Source: Rhizopus sp. PT2906
Taxonomy: Eukaryota; Mucoromycota; Mucoromycetes; Mucorales; Rhizopodaceae
Assembly: GCA_025529335.1 (NCBI GenBank)
Contig: JAMYHX010000139.1
Coordinates: 23,097 to 87,096, forward strand
DNA length: 64,000 nt
Direction: 5' to 3'
Position 1 is the first letter of the stretch; each line of letters opens with the position of its first letter. The translations under genes were made by a program, and so were the position numbers. The notes under the pieces are model-generated. The model made no database searches and was not told the origin of the DNA. It saw nothing but the letters and a program-made list of their open reading frames with translations. This document shows positions 31,952-44,890 of this stretch, piece after piece.

Positions 31952-33322
31952 TTATTCATTATCTTTAAAGAAGCCGCTGACTACATCCATAAAGGAATTA
32001 TCATCTGGGCTACTCACACCAGCTTGTTCATCCGTCAGCCAGGGATCTCCATACTCATTTGTGTTGGGTGGAGGCGATGAAACGGAAGGTGGCTCATTCA
32101 TGCCTATTTGATCATCCTGGACTACAGGGTCCTCTCGCGTTTCATTTCCATATCCAAACATTGGGAAAGGTAGAAATCCACCGCCACTAATATGTCCAAA
32201 GTTAAAAATGATAGTATGTACACACATGTAGATGTCTTACCCATGAGTCGAATGCCTTGAGAAATAATCAAAATCAATGGAAACAGCACAAGCCAGTGTA
32301 ACTGCTCTTTCGTCTAAAGTCATGCCTCTAACACTTCCCTCGGCTGCATCCATTCTAAGGACATATTCTCCGGTATCCGTAAATAACTACATGTAGGATC
32401 AATATGACTGTAACTGCATAGCATTATTTATTTGTACCTCTCTAGCAAACCCAACAAAGTTACGGTTCACGTTACCAAGGACACCACCATTCTCGTCTTG
32501 AAGATGGAAATCCCAGCCTAAAAAGGGTGTATCGATTGTGGCAAACTGCTTTTGCCTGATTAATGACATCAATCAAGCAGCTCCCCATATGGTTGAATCA
32601 ATTCAACTTACCCAATAAACAAATCATACTTTCTTCTAAGCAAGTGCCATCTTTGCTGTACTTCACCTACAAGTTCATCTTCTGCAGTGTAAATAAAGAT
32701 ACGACTGTTGACCAAAGAATAAGGCCTAACGATCTTAAACATTACATCCCCCTCGGGACTAAGAACAGTTGCATTCATCTTTCGATGTGTTCTGAGGAAC
32801 TGACGACTGATTGATTTTCCAAACCCTTCCTCTTCTAGAATATACGCCAAAAGGTTTCCATGGGGATCCATGACTTTATATCGATTTGCTTGCTCATATC
32901 CTAAAAACACATTCATCATCTCGATCTGTCGACAGACAATAACGGCTGATTGAGTCAAAAGGGCTGCACCACGAGAATCTGGTTTGATAATTTGATGCTT
33001 GTCATCTATAGGTACCTCCACAACTGTATCTTGAACATTGTTGGGAGCTGCTTTATCATACAACAGACTACCTTCATCCGTAACTGCCTTTGGTGTCATT
33101 TCTTCAGTGATAATTCGTGTTGGCTTGGGTCGAAGTGTCTCGACGTGATTGAGTACTCGACTTCGTGGACCTAACCAAATAATATAAGTCTCTGCTGTAT
33201 GTAGAAACAATAGGTTCAATACCTAGCTGACGTGGACGACGTAGAGAAGAATAGTTGTATCTTATAATTCTGACAGCATTGCGCTGTCTTAAAAGAGGAG
33301 CGAGCAATTTACTTTTAAACAT
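31952..33322 (-). CDS. phospholipid scramblase (Aim25-like)
   Basis: Scramblase-family protein, mitochondrial in yeast (Aim25). Visible features: a basic presequence (RQRNAVRIIRYNYSSLRR), then LTQSAVIVCRQIEMMNVFLG, YKVMDPHGNLLAYILEEE, MFKIVRPYSLVNSRIFIY, VGEVQQRWHLLRRKYDLF, GGVLGNVNRNFVGFARE and a C-terminal TLACAVSIDFDYFSRHS. That order is typical for the family. The first intron (about 33235-33179) joins PRQLG to PRSRVLNH. A later short tail is Pro/Asp-rich and not conserved. It starts 101 bases from the CNS1-like gene on the other strand, so the two probably share a promoter. Confidence 0.85.
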
Positions 33323-33423
33323 GTCAATAGAGAAGAAAGAAAGAAGAAAAAAAAAGTTATGCGTAGTGGAATAATTTATTGTTGTTTGGCGCTAATATTT
33401 TTTTTTTCTTCTTTTTTTTATTC

Positions 33424-34537
33424 ATGTCAGAAACAGTTGAGCAACCCAATCAAGAAGTAGGACCCAAGCCCTACAAGGGTCAATTTGCCATGGATCCTGA
33501 TAACCTGGATGCAGAGTTATCCAAGATTCCTTTATTTATGACACAGTTGCCTGAAGAAGAAAACGACACTTTGAGCGCCCTTCAATCACTGGTTTTCGAC
33601 GGCACTCCAGAAGGTTCGTAGTGAAAGATCTTACTGCTTTTATCTCATAATCAATTTAGAGATTGCTCAAAATTTCAAGGAACAAGGCAACGATTGTTTC
33701 CGAGCGGGCAAACTCAAGTACAAAGACGCCATTACTTTTTACACTAAGGCTATCGAAACAGAGTGTAAAGATCAAAAGATCATTGAAGCCTGTTTGGCCA
33801 ATAGAGCACAATGCAATCTTGAACTTCAGAATTATGGTCGTGTATTGAATGATTGCTCAAAATGTTTGGCCATTAACCCTAAAAATGTAAAGGCTCTGTA
33901 TCGTTCTGCAAAGGCTTTATTGGCACTTGATAAATTGGTGGAGGCAATTGATTGCTGTGACCATGCGTTGGCTATTGAACCAGATAATAAGGCTGTGAAA
34001 GAAGTGAAGCAAAGGGCAGTAGATCGAAAGGCAATGATGGATAAAAGATTGAAAGAAAAGGAAGAAAAAGAAAAGAAAGAGCGAGAGAAGAAAGAGGGAT
34101 TGGAGAGAGCAATGAAGGAAAGAAAGATCAAGATTAAAGTAGAAGATAAAGATGTACGTGAAAGGGCAAATATTGAGTATGATCCTGAGACAGATACCAT
34201 CAGCTGGCCAGTCTTCTTTCTTTATCCTGAATACAAGGAAAGTGATTATATACAAAGCTTTAATGAAACCAATACATTCCAAGATCATCTGGAGGTTATC
34301 TTTGAACACCCTGCACCTTGGGATGCCAAACATGAATACACAGCTGACTCTGTTGAAGTCTATTTTGAAGATACAAGGGGGCTTAATCCTAAGTTGATAA
34401 AGATTGGTAAAAAACTACCCTTGGGCAAGATTTTATCACTTGATCAATATATCATCAAAAATGGTGTGCCTTCATTTATTATTATTCCCAAAAATTCAGC
34501 TTTCAAACAAGGGTTTATAGACAAGTACAAGAAATAA
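33424..34537 (+). CDS. CNS1: Hsp90 co-chaperone Cns1/TTC4-like
   Basis: TPR co-chaperone of Hsp90 and Hsp70. Two exons (33424-33613, 33660-34537) give 355 residues. The TPR domain spans about residues 60-185 (NFKEQGNDCFRAGKLKYKDA, ACLANRAQCNLELQNYG, KALYRSAKALLALDKLVEA). A highly charged Lys/Glu coiled coil follows. The C-terminal wheel domain begins WPVFFLYPEYKESDYIQSF and ends at GVPSFIIIPKNSAF. Length and domain order match the family. The stop is 24 bases from that of the convergent coiled-coil gene. Confidence 0.9.
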
Positions 34538-34561
34538 ACAATAAATTATAATAATAATATT

Positions 34562-35415
34562 TTACAAGATCATGTCATCACTATCATTATTGTTATTATC
34601 TTCGTTGCAAGAGTCTTCATCAAAGGGGAATTCATAGTCTTGTCCAATAGATAAAGGAATTTCAAGAAGAGATGAACTATTTTACAAGTTAGACACACAC
34701 ACACACACACATATATAAAAGAAAGGGTAACACTTGCCTTAATGAGTCAACCTTGTTATGAATATCAGGCTATATATTTATTTAGATATGCACATATATA
34801 TATATTTATATATATTTATATATTAGTTTACCTTGTTTAGCTGCATTGTTTGTAGCCTTAATGATTCATCCAATGTAAGCATTCTGGCTTTGACCTTAGG
34901 AAAATTAATATCCTTGTCTGTCATTTAAAATTTTCCCTTACTTGTTCTGAGCCTAATAGATGAGCCCTTTTAATCCTTAATAGTCTTCTGGGCAACTGAC
35001 TGTGATACAAAGCTTGTTGGTTTGCTAAATCTACAGACCTTTTCCTTGATTCTTGTCTTGGTGTCATCAAAGACATGGCTTCTAACTTTCTTGTTAATGG
35101 ACAATGGCCCAAGCTTGTATTATCCGCAGTGATCACATCGTGCGCAGTTATTGTTCTTTCGTCAATAAGTAATGCTTCAATCAATTGATTTGTCTCTCTT
35201 AGCTTGGCACCGTTGTCTGATAACTTTTGTACAAAGGCACTAACAACAAATGATGAGAAGAAAGTATAAAATCTAAATAGAAAACTTTACTGGTTATTAA
35301 GCAACTGTGAGTTCTTTTCATGTAGCTGGGATAGCTCACGTCTATTACATCTCCTCAGCTTCTTGATATGATGAGCATCCTTTGGACTAAACCTGTATAA
35401 TACGGAAGAATTCAT
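34562..35415 (-). CDS. coiled-coil protein of unknown function with a GC-AG intron
   Basis: The ATG at 35415 opens MNSSVLYRFSPKDAHHIKKL. An intron after QLLNNH leads to AFVQKLSDNGAKLRETNQLI and a helical, basic middle (SQLPRRLLRIKRAHLLGSEQ). Further exons give VKARMLTLDESLRLQTMQLN and PDIHNKVDSL. A final exon, acidic and Asn-rich, ends DSDDMIL. The last intron has donor AG|GCAAGT, not GT; the acceptor is AATAG, and the phase joins. The N-terminal heptads look like a coiled coil, loosely like shugoshin N-termini, but I do not recognise the family. Confidence 0.6.
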
Positions 35416-35968
35416 TTTTCAATATTTCAATAGGAAAAATCCCTTGGGCTCATGCAAATCTTCAAAGAAACTAAATGAAGCGGAGAGTTAATCTACAACA
35501 TCACATGGCTCTTTTGGCTATGCATCTTGCACTTTTTAGTTTTTAAATGCAGACACAAATTTATCAGACAACCTTATCAACCTGGGACAGGCTTGATCAG
35601 CAAAGGAGGAGAGATATATACTCAAGGATATCTTCAGAGAAACTAGGAGTACACGCTCCCCCCTGTTGAGCAATATTAAAGCATGGAAAAAAAAAAAGCT
35701 TTTTTTTTAGGATCATTCATGCTGGCAGCCATTTTTATCGCTCCTTTTTTTCTTCTTCCTCCTTTATTCACTGTACAATACTTTATGCAGTTGTATTCAC
35801 TCTATGAGAATCATGCCACCACTGTGCCTGGAGTAAGACTGTGACTTGATTATGGGGTAAGGCGGCGTGGATTACCCTTTATGGTAATGAATTGTGGCTT
35901 ATACACAGTCATCTTTACCATCCATTCTCTCATTCTCTCTCTCTGTTGCTTTTTTAATACAAAATAAT

Positions 35969-37855
35969 ATGGATCTCTTTCATTTATTAGGAAGTGGTGC
36001 CAAGTTTGACAAAAACCGCTTCAAGCACGACATCACTTTGTTCGAAGGTGAAAAAGAAGCCAATCAAATACAATCCAAAAAGCGCAACGCAGCAGCTGTC
36101 GATTCCAATGTGCGCTCCCAGCTCTTGGACGAGATCGATTTCTTCAAAACAACACATACTGTTGTCGATCAGCCAAGAAAAAAGAAAAAGGAAAATGATA
36201 AAGACAGTGACTCTGAGAGTGACGAGGATGTAAAGCCAAAGAAAGGTAAAATTGTGACATATTATTGAATCTGTCAACATGTTGACACTCTAATGTATAG
36301 ACAAAAAGTCAACCATTTTTAAAAATGTCGAAGAGGTAATAAAGTGAACAAGCTATAAACCAGAGCAACTAATCCTATTACATAGGCCAATCTATTTAGA
36401 AAACAACATAAAATTAAAGTTTATGGTACCGATGTGCCAAACCCTTTCAGAACATTTGAAGATCTTGCTTCACCTGCATATAATTTAGAACCCAAGTTGT
36501 ATAATAATTTGATGTCTATGGCATATACGACACCCACACCTGTACAGATGCAATCTATTCCCATCATGCTCAACGGTCGTGATATCATGTCCTGTGCTCC
36601 TACAGGTTCGGGTAAGACAATGGCTTACTTGCTTCCTATTATACAAGACTTGAAGAAACCAGAAAAGAAAATGAGCTATCGTGCCTTGATTATCGCACCC
36701 ACCCGAGAATTAGCACAGCAGATCGCAAGGGAAGCAAACCATTTGGCTCAAGGCACAAAACTTCGAGTGAACGTTTTGGCAAAAGCTACAGCAGCTGATA
36801 AGGCACAAACACCTGAATCAAGACAAAAGTTTGGTAAGTTTTTATTAATTTGATGATGATGAAACTAATGATGATAAAGACATTTTGGTAACAACTCCTC
36901 TTCGACTGGTGTATGCGATTAAAGAAAACGAAGTAGACCTAAGTGCAGTTCGGCATTTGGTATTGGATGAAGCAGATAAACTTTTAGAAAAGGGCTTTTT
37001 GGGTCAGACAGACGAAATTTTTGCTGCATGCACATCAACAACCATTCAGAAATCACTGTTTAGTGCTACATTTTCATCACATATCGAAGAACTCGCCAAG
37101 AGTGTGATGAAGGATCCGATTCGCATTGTCATTGGTGCCAAGTAAGCTACAAAAAAAAATTATTACAATCATACTAACCACAGGACAGAAACGCCGCTAC
37201 AGATACCATTAAACAAGAATTGCTATTTACAGGAACTGAGGCAGGAAAGCGCATTGCACTCCGTCAGCTGATCCAAAGAGGACTTAAACCACCTGTGTTG
37301 ATCTTTGTTCAATCGATTGACCGAGCCAAGGAATTATTTCATGAACTTGTATTTGATGGTATTAATGTGGAAGTGATACACTCAGATCGAACCAAGGCAC
37401 AAAGAGACAATATTATCAACCAGTTTAGAGTTGGCAAGATTTGGGTTCTAATTGCGACAGATTTAATGGCTCGCGGTCTTGATTTCAAAGGCGTCAATTT
37501 GGTTATTAATTATGACTTCCCACAATCAGTGGCAAGTTATATCCATCGTATTGGTCGTACAGGTCGTGCTGGACGAGCTGGTGAGGCAGTTACCTATTAC
37601 ACACAAGAAGATTTCCCATACCTTAAAAAGGTGGTTAATGTGATGAAAGAGTCTGGCTGTGATGTTCCAGATTGGATGCTGAAATCTGCCAAACAAGCTG
37701 CCAAACAAGCTGTCAAAAACAACAGCAAAAAGATTGTTAAAAAGGACATGACGAAAGTAGACACAAAGAAGGACACAAAGAAGGACACAAAGAAGGACAC
37801 AAAGAAAGACACTAAAAAAATTACCAAAAAAGACACTAAAAAAGATCAAGAATAA
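35969..37855 (+). CDS. ROK1: DEAD-box RNA helicase Rok1/DDX52-like
   Basis: Ribosome-biogenesis helicase acting on 18S pre-rRNA in the nucleolus. Five exons (35969-36245, 36301-36335, 36386-36833, 36880-37141, 37189-37855) give 562 residues. The N-terminal MDLFHLLGSGAKFDKNRF is typical of Rok1. Helicase motifs: TPTPVQMQSIP (Q), APTGSGKT (I), APTRELAQQ (Ia), VLDEADKL (II), FSATFSS (III), ATDLMARGLDF (V) and HRIGRTGRAGR (VI). The C-terminus is a Lys-rich tail with a tandem DTKK repeat. The ATG is chosen because an upstream in-frame ATG at 35894 would add a signal-like stretch absent from the family. Confidence 0.92.
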
Positions 37856-38650
37856 AAAAATAATATTGTTACAAAGCAATCGATTTACACTTTTTTTTCC
37901 TCTTTAAGTCCATGTCGTTTTACACAGCATGTTATAGTCGGAGATCTGATGATCGGGGAGAGCTTTAAAAATCAACAATTTTCTTCCTTTTTGGAGAAAG
38001 CTGTCAATGTCTAGAACGCACAGGGTTAGATCACAACACATCAAGTTTTTATTAAAGAGAGAAAAAAGGGGATATGTGTATATGTAGGTGCTTTTAGCTT
38101 ACACTTTATTCAAATATGGCAATCATGAAAAATAAAAAAAGACACTAAATAAAAATATTAAAAAGGAGGGGAATTTAGTTTAATAAAAACTTTATGAAAT
38201 AAGCCTTTGTGGTAAAAACAATAGAAATATAGGTTTAATCAATGTGTTTATTTCCAAATTTGTATAAAAACGATGATACAAGGGGAATAATAGAAAATAT
38301 ATGAAAGCAACAATGAGATAAGCAATGGTTAAAGCGATGAATAATAATAATATATAATATATAAAAAAGATGCTAAAAGGGGGGAATCATAAAAAGTATG
38401 CATACTACAAAAGAAGAGGGCATAAGGTTGCAGAAATAAAGCATAAAATGAAATGTTTCCCATACAAAAAAAAGGGAGATGGGGGGAAATCAAATGAGGA
38501 GAAGAAAAGGTGAATGAGTGTGAAGGGGGAATAAAATGGATGCATAAATAAGGAGAGGAAAGGATGAAAATAAAAATAGGCGTAAATTCTGTTTCTACAT
38601 AACATAAAGGGTATAAGATGAAAAGGCATACATAAAAAAAAAAAGAGAAA
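37856..38650. other. intergenic region between convergent genes
   Basis: About 800 bases, A-rich on the plus strand, containing the terminators of Rok1 and the C2H2 gene. No further gene recognised. Confidence 0.5.
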
Positions 38651-39621
38651 TTAGTATAAAGACACACCACTATCTCTTCTCAAGAACCAGTCATCTTTGG
38701 AAGGAATGATGCTGGATAGGCTGGGTAATACAACATGTTGATCATATATATCTGGTAAAGACCAATTAGGCTGCATGTTGGATGGGAAATGTTGGAATGG
38801 GGCTGCATAAGGCCAAGAAGTAGTAATAGGAGAAGAGGGATTTGAAGTATCATCCTGAGTACTATAAGGGCTTTCATAGCCAGACAATGCAGGTGTAGGA
38901 GGTGACCAGTGTAATGGTGTGGTTGATTGCTGAGGAGAATAAGTGCAGCCTGTGCAAGCACAAGGTTGTTGCATGGATTGCTGCTGCATCTGCATCTGCT
39001 GCTGTTCAAGCATCAGCTTTCGACGCTCTTCTATGAATGGTTGCCACTGTACAGAAGGTTTTCTACCAGTCAAAACGTGATCTGTTTTCATGTGCTTCGT
39101 CAAGACCGTCTTGCGAACAAAGCTTTTGGAACAACCGTCAAAGGGGCACTTGTAGGGTCTTTTACCAGTATGCGTGCGTCTATGTCTTGCAAGGGAGCTA
39201 CTATCACTAAAGCTCTTGCTACAATGAGGGTGTTCGCATACATGTGGCCTCTCTCCAGAATGTGTTCTCATGTGTACAGTCAAAGCCGAACGCTATTATA
39301 ATATATATTTAGCTGCTTTGAAATTTTTGACATTTTTCTTTTGTTTTGTTTTTTTTTTTTTTTTTTTTTTTTTTACCTGAATGAAACTTTTGCCACAGCC
39401 TACTTCTCGACATTTGAAAGGTCTAAAATAGAATATATATATATAAGTCATTATTCTTTACACACATATATACACACACACCTTTCATTGGTATGAATAC
39501 GAGAGTGTCTAACGAGATCAGATCGTCTACCAAAAGTCTTGTTGCAATCTTTGAATGTGCATTCAAAAGGTCTTTCGAAATTAGGAAAGGTTTCTTGATG
39601 AACAAGTTCGAGTATTTCCAT
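38651..39621 (-). CDS. C2H2 zinc-finger transcription factor (four fingers)
   Basis: Exons 39621-39482, 39422-39377 and 39292-38651. Four fingers of the C-x4-C-x12-H-x3/4-H type: CTFKDCNKTFGRRSDLVRH, CREVGCGKSFIQRSALTVH, CEHPHCSKSFSDSSSLARH and CPFDGCSKSFVRKTVLTKH, joined by TGE/TGKRP-type linkers. The second finger is cut by both introns. The C-terminal half is Gln, Pro and Ser-rich and disordered, likely an activation region. The second intron contains a 26-nt T tract (39349-39374 on the plus strand). The target genes cannot be told from sequence. Confidence 0.85.
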
Positions 39622-40929
39622 AGTGTGTATATTGGTGTGTGTTTATAACTGTAGTATATGTAGTATTAATTTTATAGTCTTCTCGCTTGGAGGCTAAAAA
39701 ACAAAAAAAAAAAATATAAAGGTCGTATATAGAAACAATAATCCGTAAAAGGTCTTTTTTAAGGGTTTTTTTTTTCAATTGTCAAGACAACGAAAAGTAT
39801 ATAAAAAGAGAAACAGATAAGAGAATGTGTGTAAGAGAGAAAGAGAAAGAGAAGAAGAAGAAAGGTGAAATGATGCGTATTTATAGATTTGAAAAATTAA
39901 GGGTTTACCCTTTTGTTTTCTATAAGTTGTCCCTTTACTACACCCCTAACATCGCACAGCATAAAGCTTAAGATAAATAGTAACGCAGAAGGGAGCAAAC
40001 TAAAAGGGGGAAAAAGATTAAAGTTGATGGAGATCGACAGTAGTTCGGAAATGAAAAGCATGACACGATTATTATCCTCAGCCTGCCATCGATCGTTCCC
40101 TGCTTCACATGCTCATGGCGTGGTTACCTCATCTCCGCAAGGAACTGTCTGTTCGCAAGGTTCACTTGTAGATCGCAACATGAACAGTTATTTTTATCTT
40201 GATCGGAGCCATTCCGACCTTTGATTTGCTTACCGTGCCCACTGATGAAATAGGCAGTTGACAAGCTGTTTGACTTGTATCACTTGGCATTTACCATTTT
40301 TGCTCATGCTTTTGTTTTTTTTTTTCCAGAGCTCTCTTCTCCCCCCATAGCAAACTCCCTTGTCTATCAAGGCAATCGGAAGCTTTTCTCCCGATTTGTG
40401 TTTATATTTGAACTGCCCGAGCTTTCCTATACTTACCAAAAGAGGGGTATACAATTAAAGTGATCTTCTTTACTTTTCATAAAGAGGAGTCTCTTCACAC
40501 ACACACAATGAATATATACTCTTTCTTATTTTAATCTGTTCATGTCCCCCCTTCTTCTTTACATTCTTGAATTGATCTTGTTACATGCTTGTGCATACAA
40601 CTCGCGTCATTTATCGCCATGGCAACTTTCTCCCTCTTCATCGACTACCTTCAATTTTTTTTTTTTTTTTTTGCCCATTTAGCCCACAGACATTTCCTTA
40701 GGGCAAATCCAAATTCTCTGCCAATCTAAAATGGGAAATTAATGATCCTCATGTGTATCACAATCCCACATTAAATACTTTATAATAAGCGAGCCAATCA
40801 TCTGGTGCAATTTAGGAAAATAAACAGGTGCAGTAACACGTGGATATAGTCTCTTGTGCGACTCCACCCCCTTTAAGCCCTTTCTCTGCTTCTTTTACTG
40901 CTCTCTCTCTTTTCTTTTTATTCATAAAC
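39622..40929. other. long divergent intergenic region
   Basis: 1.3 kb between the C2H2 regulator and the septin, transcribed away from each other. It holds several pyrimidine tracts and CACA repeats near 40497. No gene recognised; probably extended promoters. Confidence 0.5.
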
Positions 40930-42241
40930 ATGTCCACGCTCGTTTCGCCTTCCACAGAACAGTCACCTACACCATCTCCTCAGGTACTTAAAAGACACAC
41001 AACTTTTAACCGTCACTCCTCCTTAAATGACATTCATATAGACCATCTTGAATAGTTATGTTGGTTTTGATACCATCACTCAACAAATCGAAAAGAAACT
41101 CTTGAAAAGAGGCTTTCAGTTCAATGTGATGGTAGTTGGTAAATAACAAGGACGAGTAAGTTTCTTCCTTTGACTAACTTGTATATAGGTCAATCTGGAT
41201 TGGGTAAATCAACATTGGTCAATACCATCTTTGCCTCTCATTTGATCGACAGTAAGGGTAGACTTGATGCTGCCGAAGCACCACGCCAAACAACTGAAAT
41301 TGAATCAGTCGCTCACAGTAAATAGGCAGATGAATGATGATGTATCCATAGTAACCTTTATCATCTTTTGTATAGCTATCGAGGAAAATGGTGTGAGATT
41401 AAGGTTGAATATAGTAGATACGCCTGGTTATGGTGACCAAGTGAACAATGAAAATTGGTATGTTTATAAATACTACAAGATTGGAACCGTACATGATTTT
41501 TTAATATTAATCATCACAGTTGGGAACCTATCATCAAATACATCAAGGATCAACATTCGGCTTATTTACGTAAAGAGTTGACAGCAAGAAGAGAACGCTA
41601 TATTGTTGATACCCGCGTTCACTGTTGTTTATTCTTCATTACGCCCTCTGGTCATTCGTAAGTGAGGTCAGTGTTTGTTTATTCTTTTTACCAACCTTTT
41701 TACTAGTCTTAAGCCTATTGATATTGTTGTTCTCAAAAAATTGACCGAAGTTGTCAATGTAGTTCCTGTGATTGCTAAATCAGATTCACTCACCATGGAA
41801 GAACGTGATGCATTCAAGAAGAGAATCAAGGCTGAACTTGCCTTTCATAATATTCGATTATACCCTTATGAAAATGAGGAGGATGATGAACAGGAACGAT
41901 CATTGAACGAGAGTATTTATGAGCTCATTCCTTTTGCTATTGTCGGATCCGAGCGAAATGTTGTCATTGATGGAAAAGCAGTACGCGGTAGAAAGACAAG
42001 ATGGGGTGCTATTAATGGTATAAACAAATACTTATGCATCTCATATAATCATTAATGCAATCTTTCATTAGTCGAAGATGCCCAACATTGTGAGTTCATT
42101 CATTTGCGCAATTTCTTGACAAGAACTCACTTGCAAGATCTAATTGAAACGACTGCCTTGATTCATTACGAGTCATTCCGCGCTAAACAGTTGATGGCCA
42201 TTAAGGAATCAACTCAAGTGCAACAAAAAACAAGCGAATAA
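40930..42241 (+). CDS. CDC10: septin, Cdc10-type
   Basis: GTP-binding filament protein of the septin ring or collar. Seven exons (40930-40983, 41042-41138, 41189-41317, 41376-41457, 41520-41657, 41707-42017, 42072-42241) give 326 residues. The opening NSYVGFDTITQQIEKKLLKR and QFNVMVVGQSGLGKST (G1) are Cdc10-like. Further motifs are IVDTPGYGDQV (G3), CWEPIIKYIKDQHSAYLR, PVIAKSDSLT (G4 AKSD), and the septin element with GRKTRWGAIN. There is no long C-terminal coiled coil, as expected for Cdc10. The upstream ACC at 41042 is the acceptor that keeps phase. Confidence 0.92.
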
Positions 42242-43267
42242 AAAAAAAAGGAAAGAGAGAATTTGCATATGCAAGAAAAGAGAACAAATCGAAAGCAATG
42301 ATTGATCTATTTATTATTTAAAATCTCGATTTTTCGACTTGTTGCTTCTTTATCTGAATGCTTCTCTTTATCTTTGTCTTTTTTCCGAAATGATCCAAAG
42401 CAAACAATATCACTGCAATGTTGATTGCGATAAACAACTGCATCATATGATGCAGTGTCAAAAAAGATCAAAATATTTACATAAATCTACTGAACAACAA
42501 CGATTATGTGTACCAATAATTGACTTGCTGAATTGTTTGAATTAGAACAAGTGGAAGTGAGGCTAATAAGCACTGAAAAAGAGGGAGAACAATCATTATC
42601 GCCCTTGCCTTCTATGTTTACACTCATAATCAAATATTCTAAATCAGTACATGCGCATATGACAGCTGTTCTTGCAAAATAAGGCATTTTGGCAGAATAA
42701 ACCAGGTCATACGATATTCCTGAATGACAGGTTTCCATAGACTGTCCTTTTTTTTTTTTTGCTCCTTGTATCAAGGTGCAAATGTATATTGCAAGTTTGA
42801 TAAAGAACAAATGTGAGGATGTCAAGAGAAAAAATCAAAAATGTCTTGTATATTTCTATAGCAAATGTTTGGTCTGTCTTTTTCGTTGTCAAAAGCTGCA
42901 TGTGACCCCAACTTTGTATTAAAGTATCTATAAACTAATATACACCAACTGTATTATAATGATAACCGCAGTCAGCGTGATTTCCACCTTTTTTTTACAA
43001 TGGACAAAGGCGTGAGTAGGGAGGGAGGGATATTGTTCTGGACAGCATCAAGACAGTCGGCGTCCAACATTGCACAAACTGTGTTTAAAACGGATATGGC
43101 AAATGTCTCCCTCGCCACAATCAGAGATGTCACATTTAGCCAACGCTATACACACACAAAAGAAATTGTGAGACCATGCTTTGGTCATACATGAGCATAT
43201 TAAAATGAATACTATTGTCAAGAATAACTTGATATATATACAACCTTGTCTTTTTTAAAAAGAAAGC
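42242..43267. other. intergenic region between convergent genes
   Basis: About 1 kb between the septin and LETM1 stops. Short frames here are not supported by composition or splice partners. Confidence 0.5.
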
Positions 43268-44890
43268 TTAGACCTTTTTATTGTCATCATTGTCATTCTT
43301 TTCAAGTGCGTCTAATTCCTTGTCTATGGCTGTCAACATTTTCTCTAATCTTTGGCTAAGGCGTTCAGTTGATTTATTTGTTTCGCCATGTTTAGCTGCC
43401 TTTAATTCTTCAATAAGCTAATAAAAAGAGTGTGAAAATCAATGGATGGCTTACAGTTAAATCTTTTCGTACCTCTTTGTAATCCTCATGGTGAAACATG
43501 ATTTCATTCAACTGAGCACGCTGTTCGAGATATTCTACCTTGGTCTTTAATTTCGCTAAAGCTGCTTGTAAATCTTCATCGTTTGATGGAACCTCATCCT
43601 AGAAACATATTAAAACAAGTCTCCCCCTTTTCTGCTATTCAACTTACAATAGAAGGCAACTCTTTAAGTTGACTTATATCCTGTTCTTGAAGACGAGCCT
43701 TTTCTTCCTTTTCTTCTTGCTCTGATTCATCTTCAATCAACTCCTCTTGTTGTTCAAGCACATCCAACTTTTGCTTGTATGTACTAGCACCTACTGTCTC
43801 CAAAACTTGAAGTTCAGCTTCATTTACCAAATTATCAGGCAAACTCTGGAAAGTAGCACGAAGTGCATCTTCAGGAGTGACGCGAGGATCTGTAAAGGTA
43901 AAGGCACGTGACAAGATCAAAAGAGTCGAAGGCACCTTGTGCTCCAAGTGCAATTCCAACCACTGGCTTAACTCGTCGCGCATGCGTCCAGGTGAAGTAC
44001 CGATTGTGCGTATACCACGAGCTGCGCAGGCGGCACTCAGTTCCTGCAGTGTCAAGTTTTCAATTCCCTCACGTTTGATCTCGACATCGTCATTCTTGAT
44101 CTGTCGCATTCGATTGCGAATCTGGAAACGTAAGAAATTATCTGTGCCAAAGGCATTGATGTTCATATATCGACAGATAGAGACCAATTGTGGGCGAGAC
44201 AAGTTGTCCAGTGTCAGTTCATCCTCAAATTTACTCGCAAGGTTCAACAAATCATCGGTTGAAGCCTGCTCACCAGTCATACGCACTTTGCGGAAAAAGT
44301 TGGCGAATTCCTTGGCTGCCTCAGGATCTGTGCCTGCGATAGACCCTGTCTCTGCAATTGTCTCTTGAAGGAAGCGTGCCATGTCGAGTCGAACTTTAAG
44401 TAACTTCTTCTTCTTTTCTTCAGCACGTTTCTTATCTTCAAATGTGCTTGGTAACATGTTGGGAAAAAGCTTTAAAGCAACAGGTAACAAAAGTTCCATG
44501 AAGGGAACAATGATAAATACGGCAAATGGAACAAGTCGAAGAATATCTGAAGTTGTACGTCGAAGCTATTAAGTGATAAGCAACAGACTACCTTTCTGCC
44601 TTTTTATATGTTACCTGTCTATTTTCACGTCGCGTTAGCTTTGTGCCTTGGAGCATTTTATAAGTTAATCGAGATGAGATCTTAATTTCTAAACCAAGCA
44701 ATTTAGCACCATGCCAGTAATGCACGGCCTCTTCCTTAATCTTTTGCATTAAAGTTTTCTTCTTTTCTGGTGCTGACATTTCTTTTTCAGACCGTTGTAA
44801 AAAGACACGCTGTTGTGTTAAGAATCGTTGGCGTACCATGAAAGGTTGATAGCTTTGAACTAGTCTAGTTCGTATTGTTGTCCGAAACAT
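43268..44890 (-). CDS. LETM1/Mdm38 mitochondrial inner-membrane protein
   Basis: Needed for mitochondrial K+/H+ (or Ca2+/H+) exchange and ribosome contact. Exons are 44890-44615, 44565-43648, 43598-43473 and 43417-43268, giving 489 residues. The N-terminus is a basic presequence (MFRTTIRTRLVQSYQPFMVR). One transmembrane helix appears at ILRLVPFAVFIIVPFMELLL, then PVALKLFPNMLPSTFEDK, the classical LETM1 signature. The ribosome-binding-like domain contains SRPQLVSICRYMNI and LTLQELSAACAARGIRTIG. The C-terminus is Glu-rich coiled coil. All phases are 0. Confidence 0.92.

Noticed and set aside
33832..34333. Antisense frames opposite Cns1
   Set aside because: Ser/Phe-rich shadows of the Lys/Glu coiled coil on the other strand.
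43000..43194. 64-codon frame in the septin/LETM1 gap
   Set aside because: It lies in a 3' intergenic gap, with no promoter, partner exon or recognisable protein pattern.
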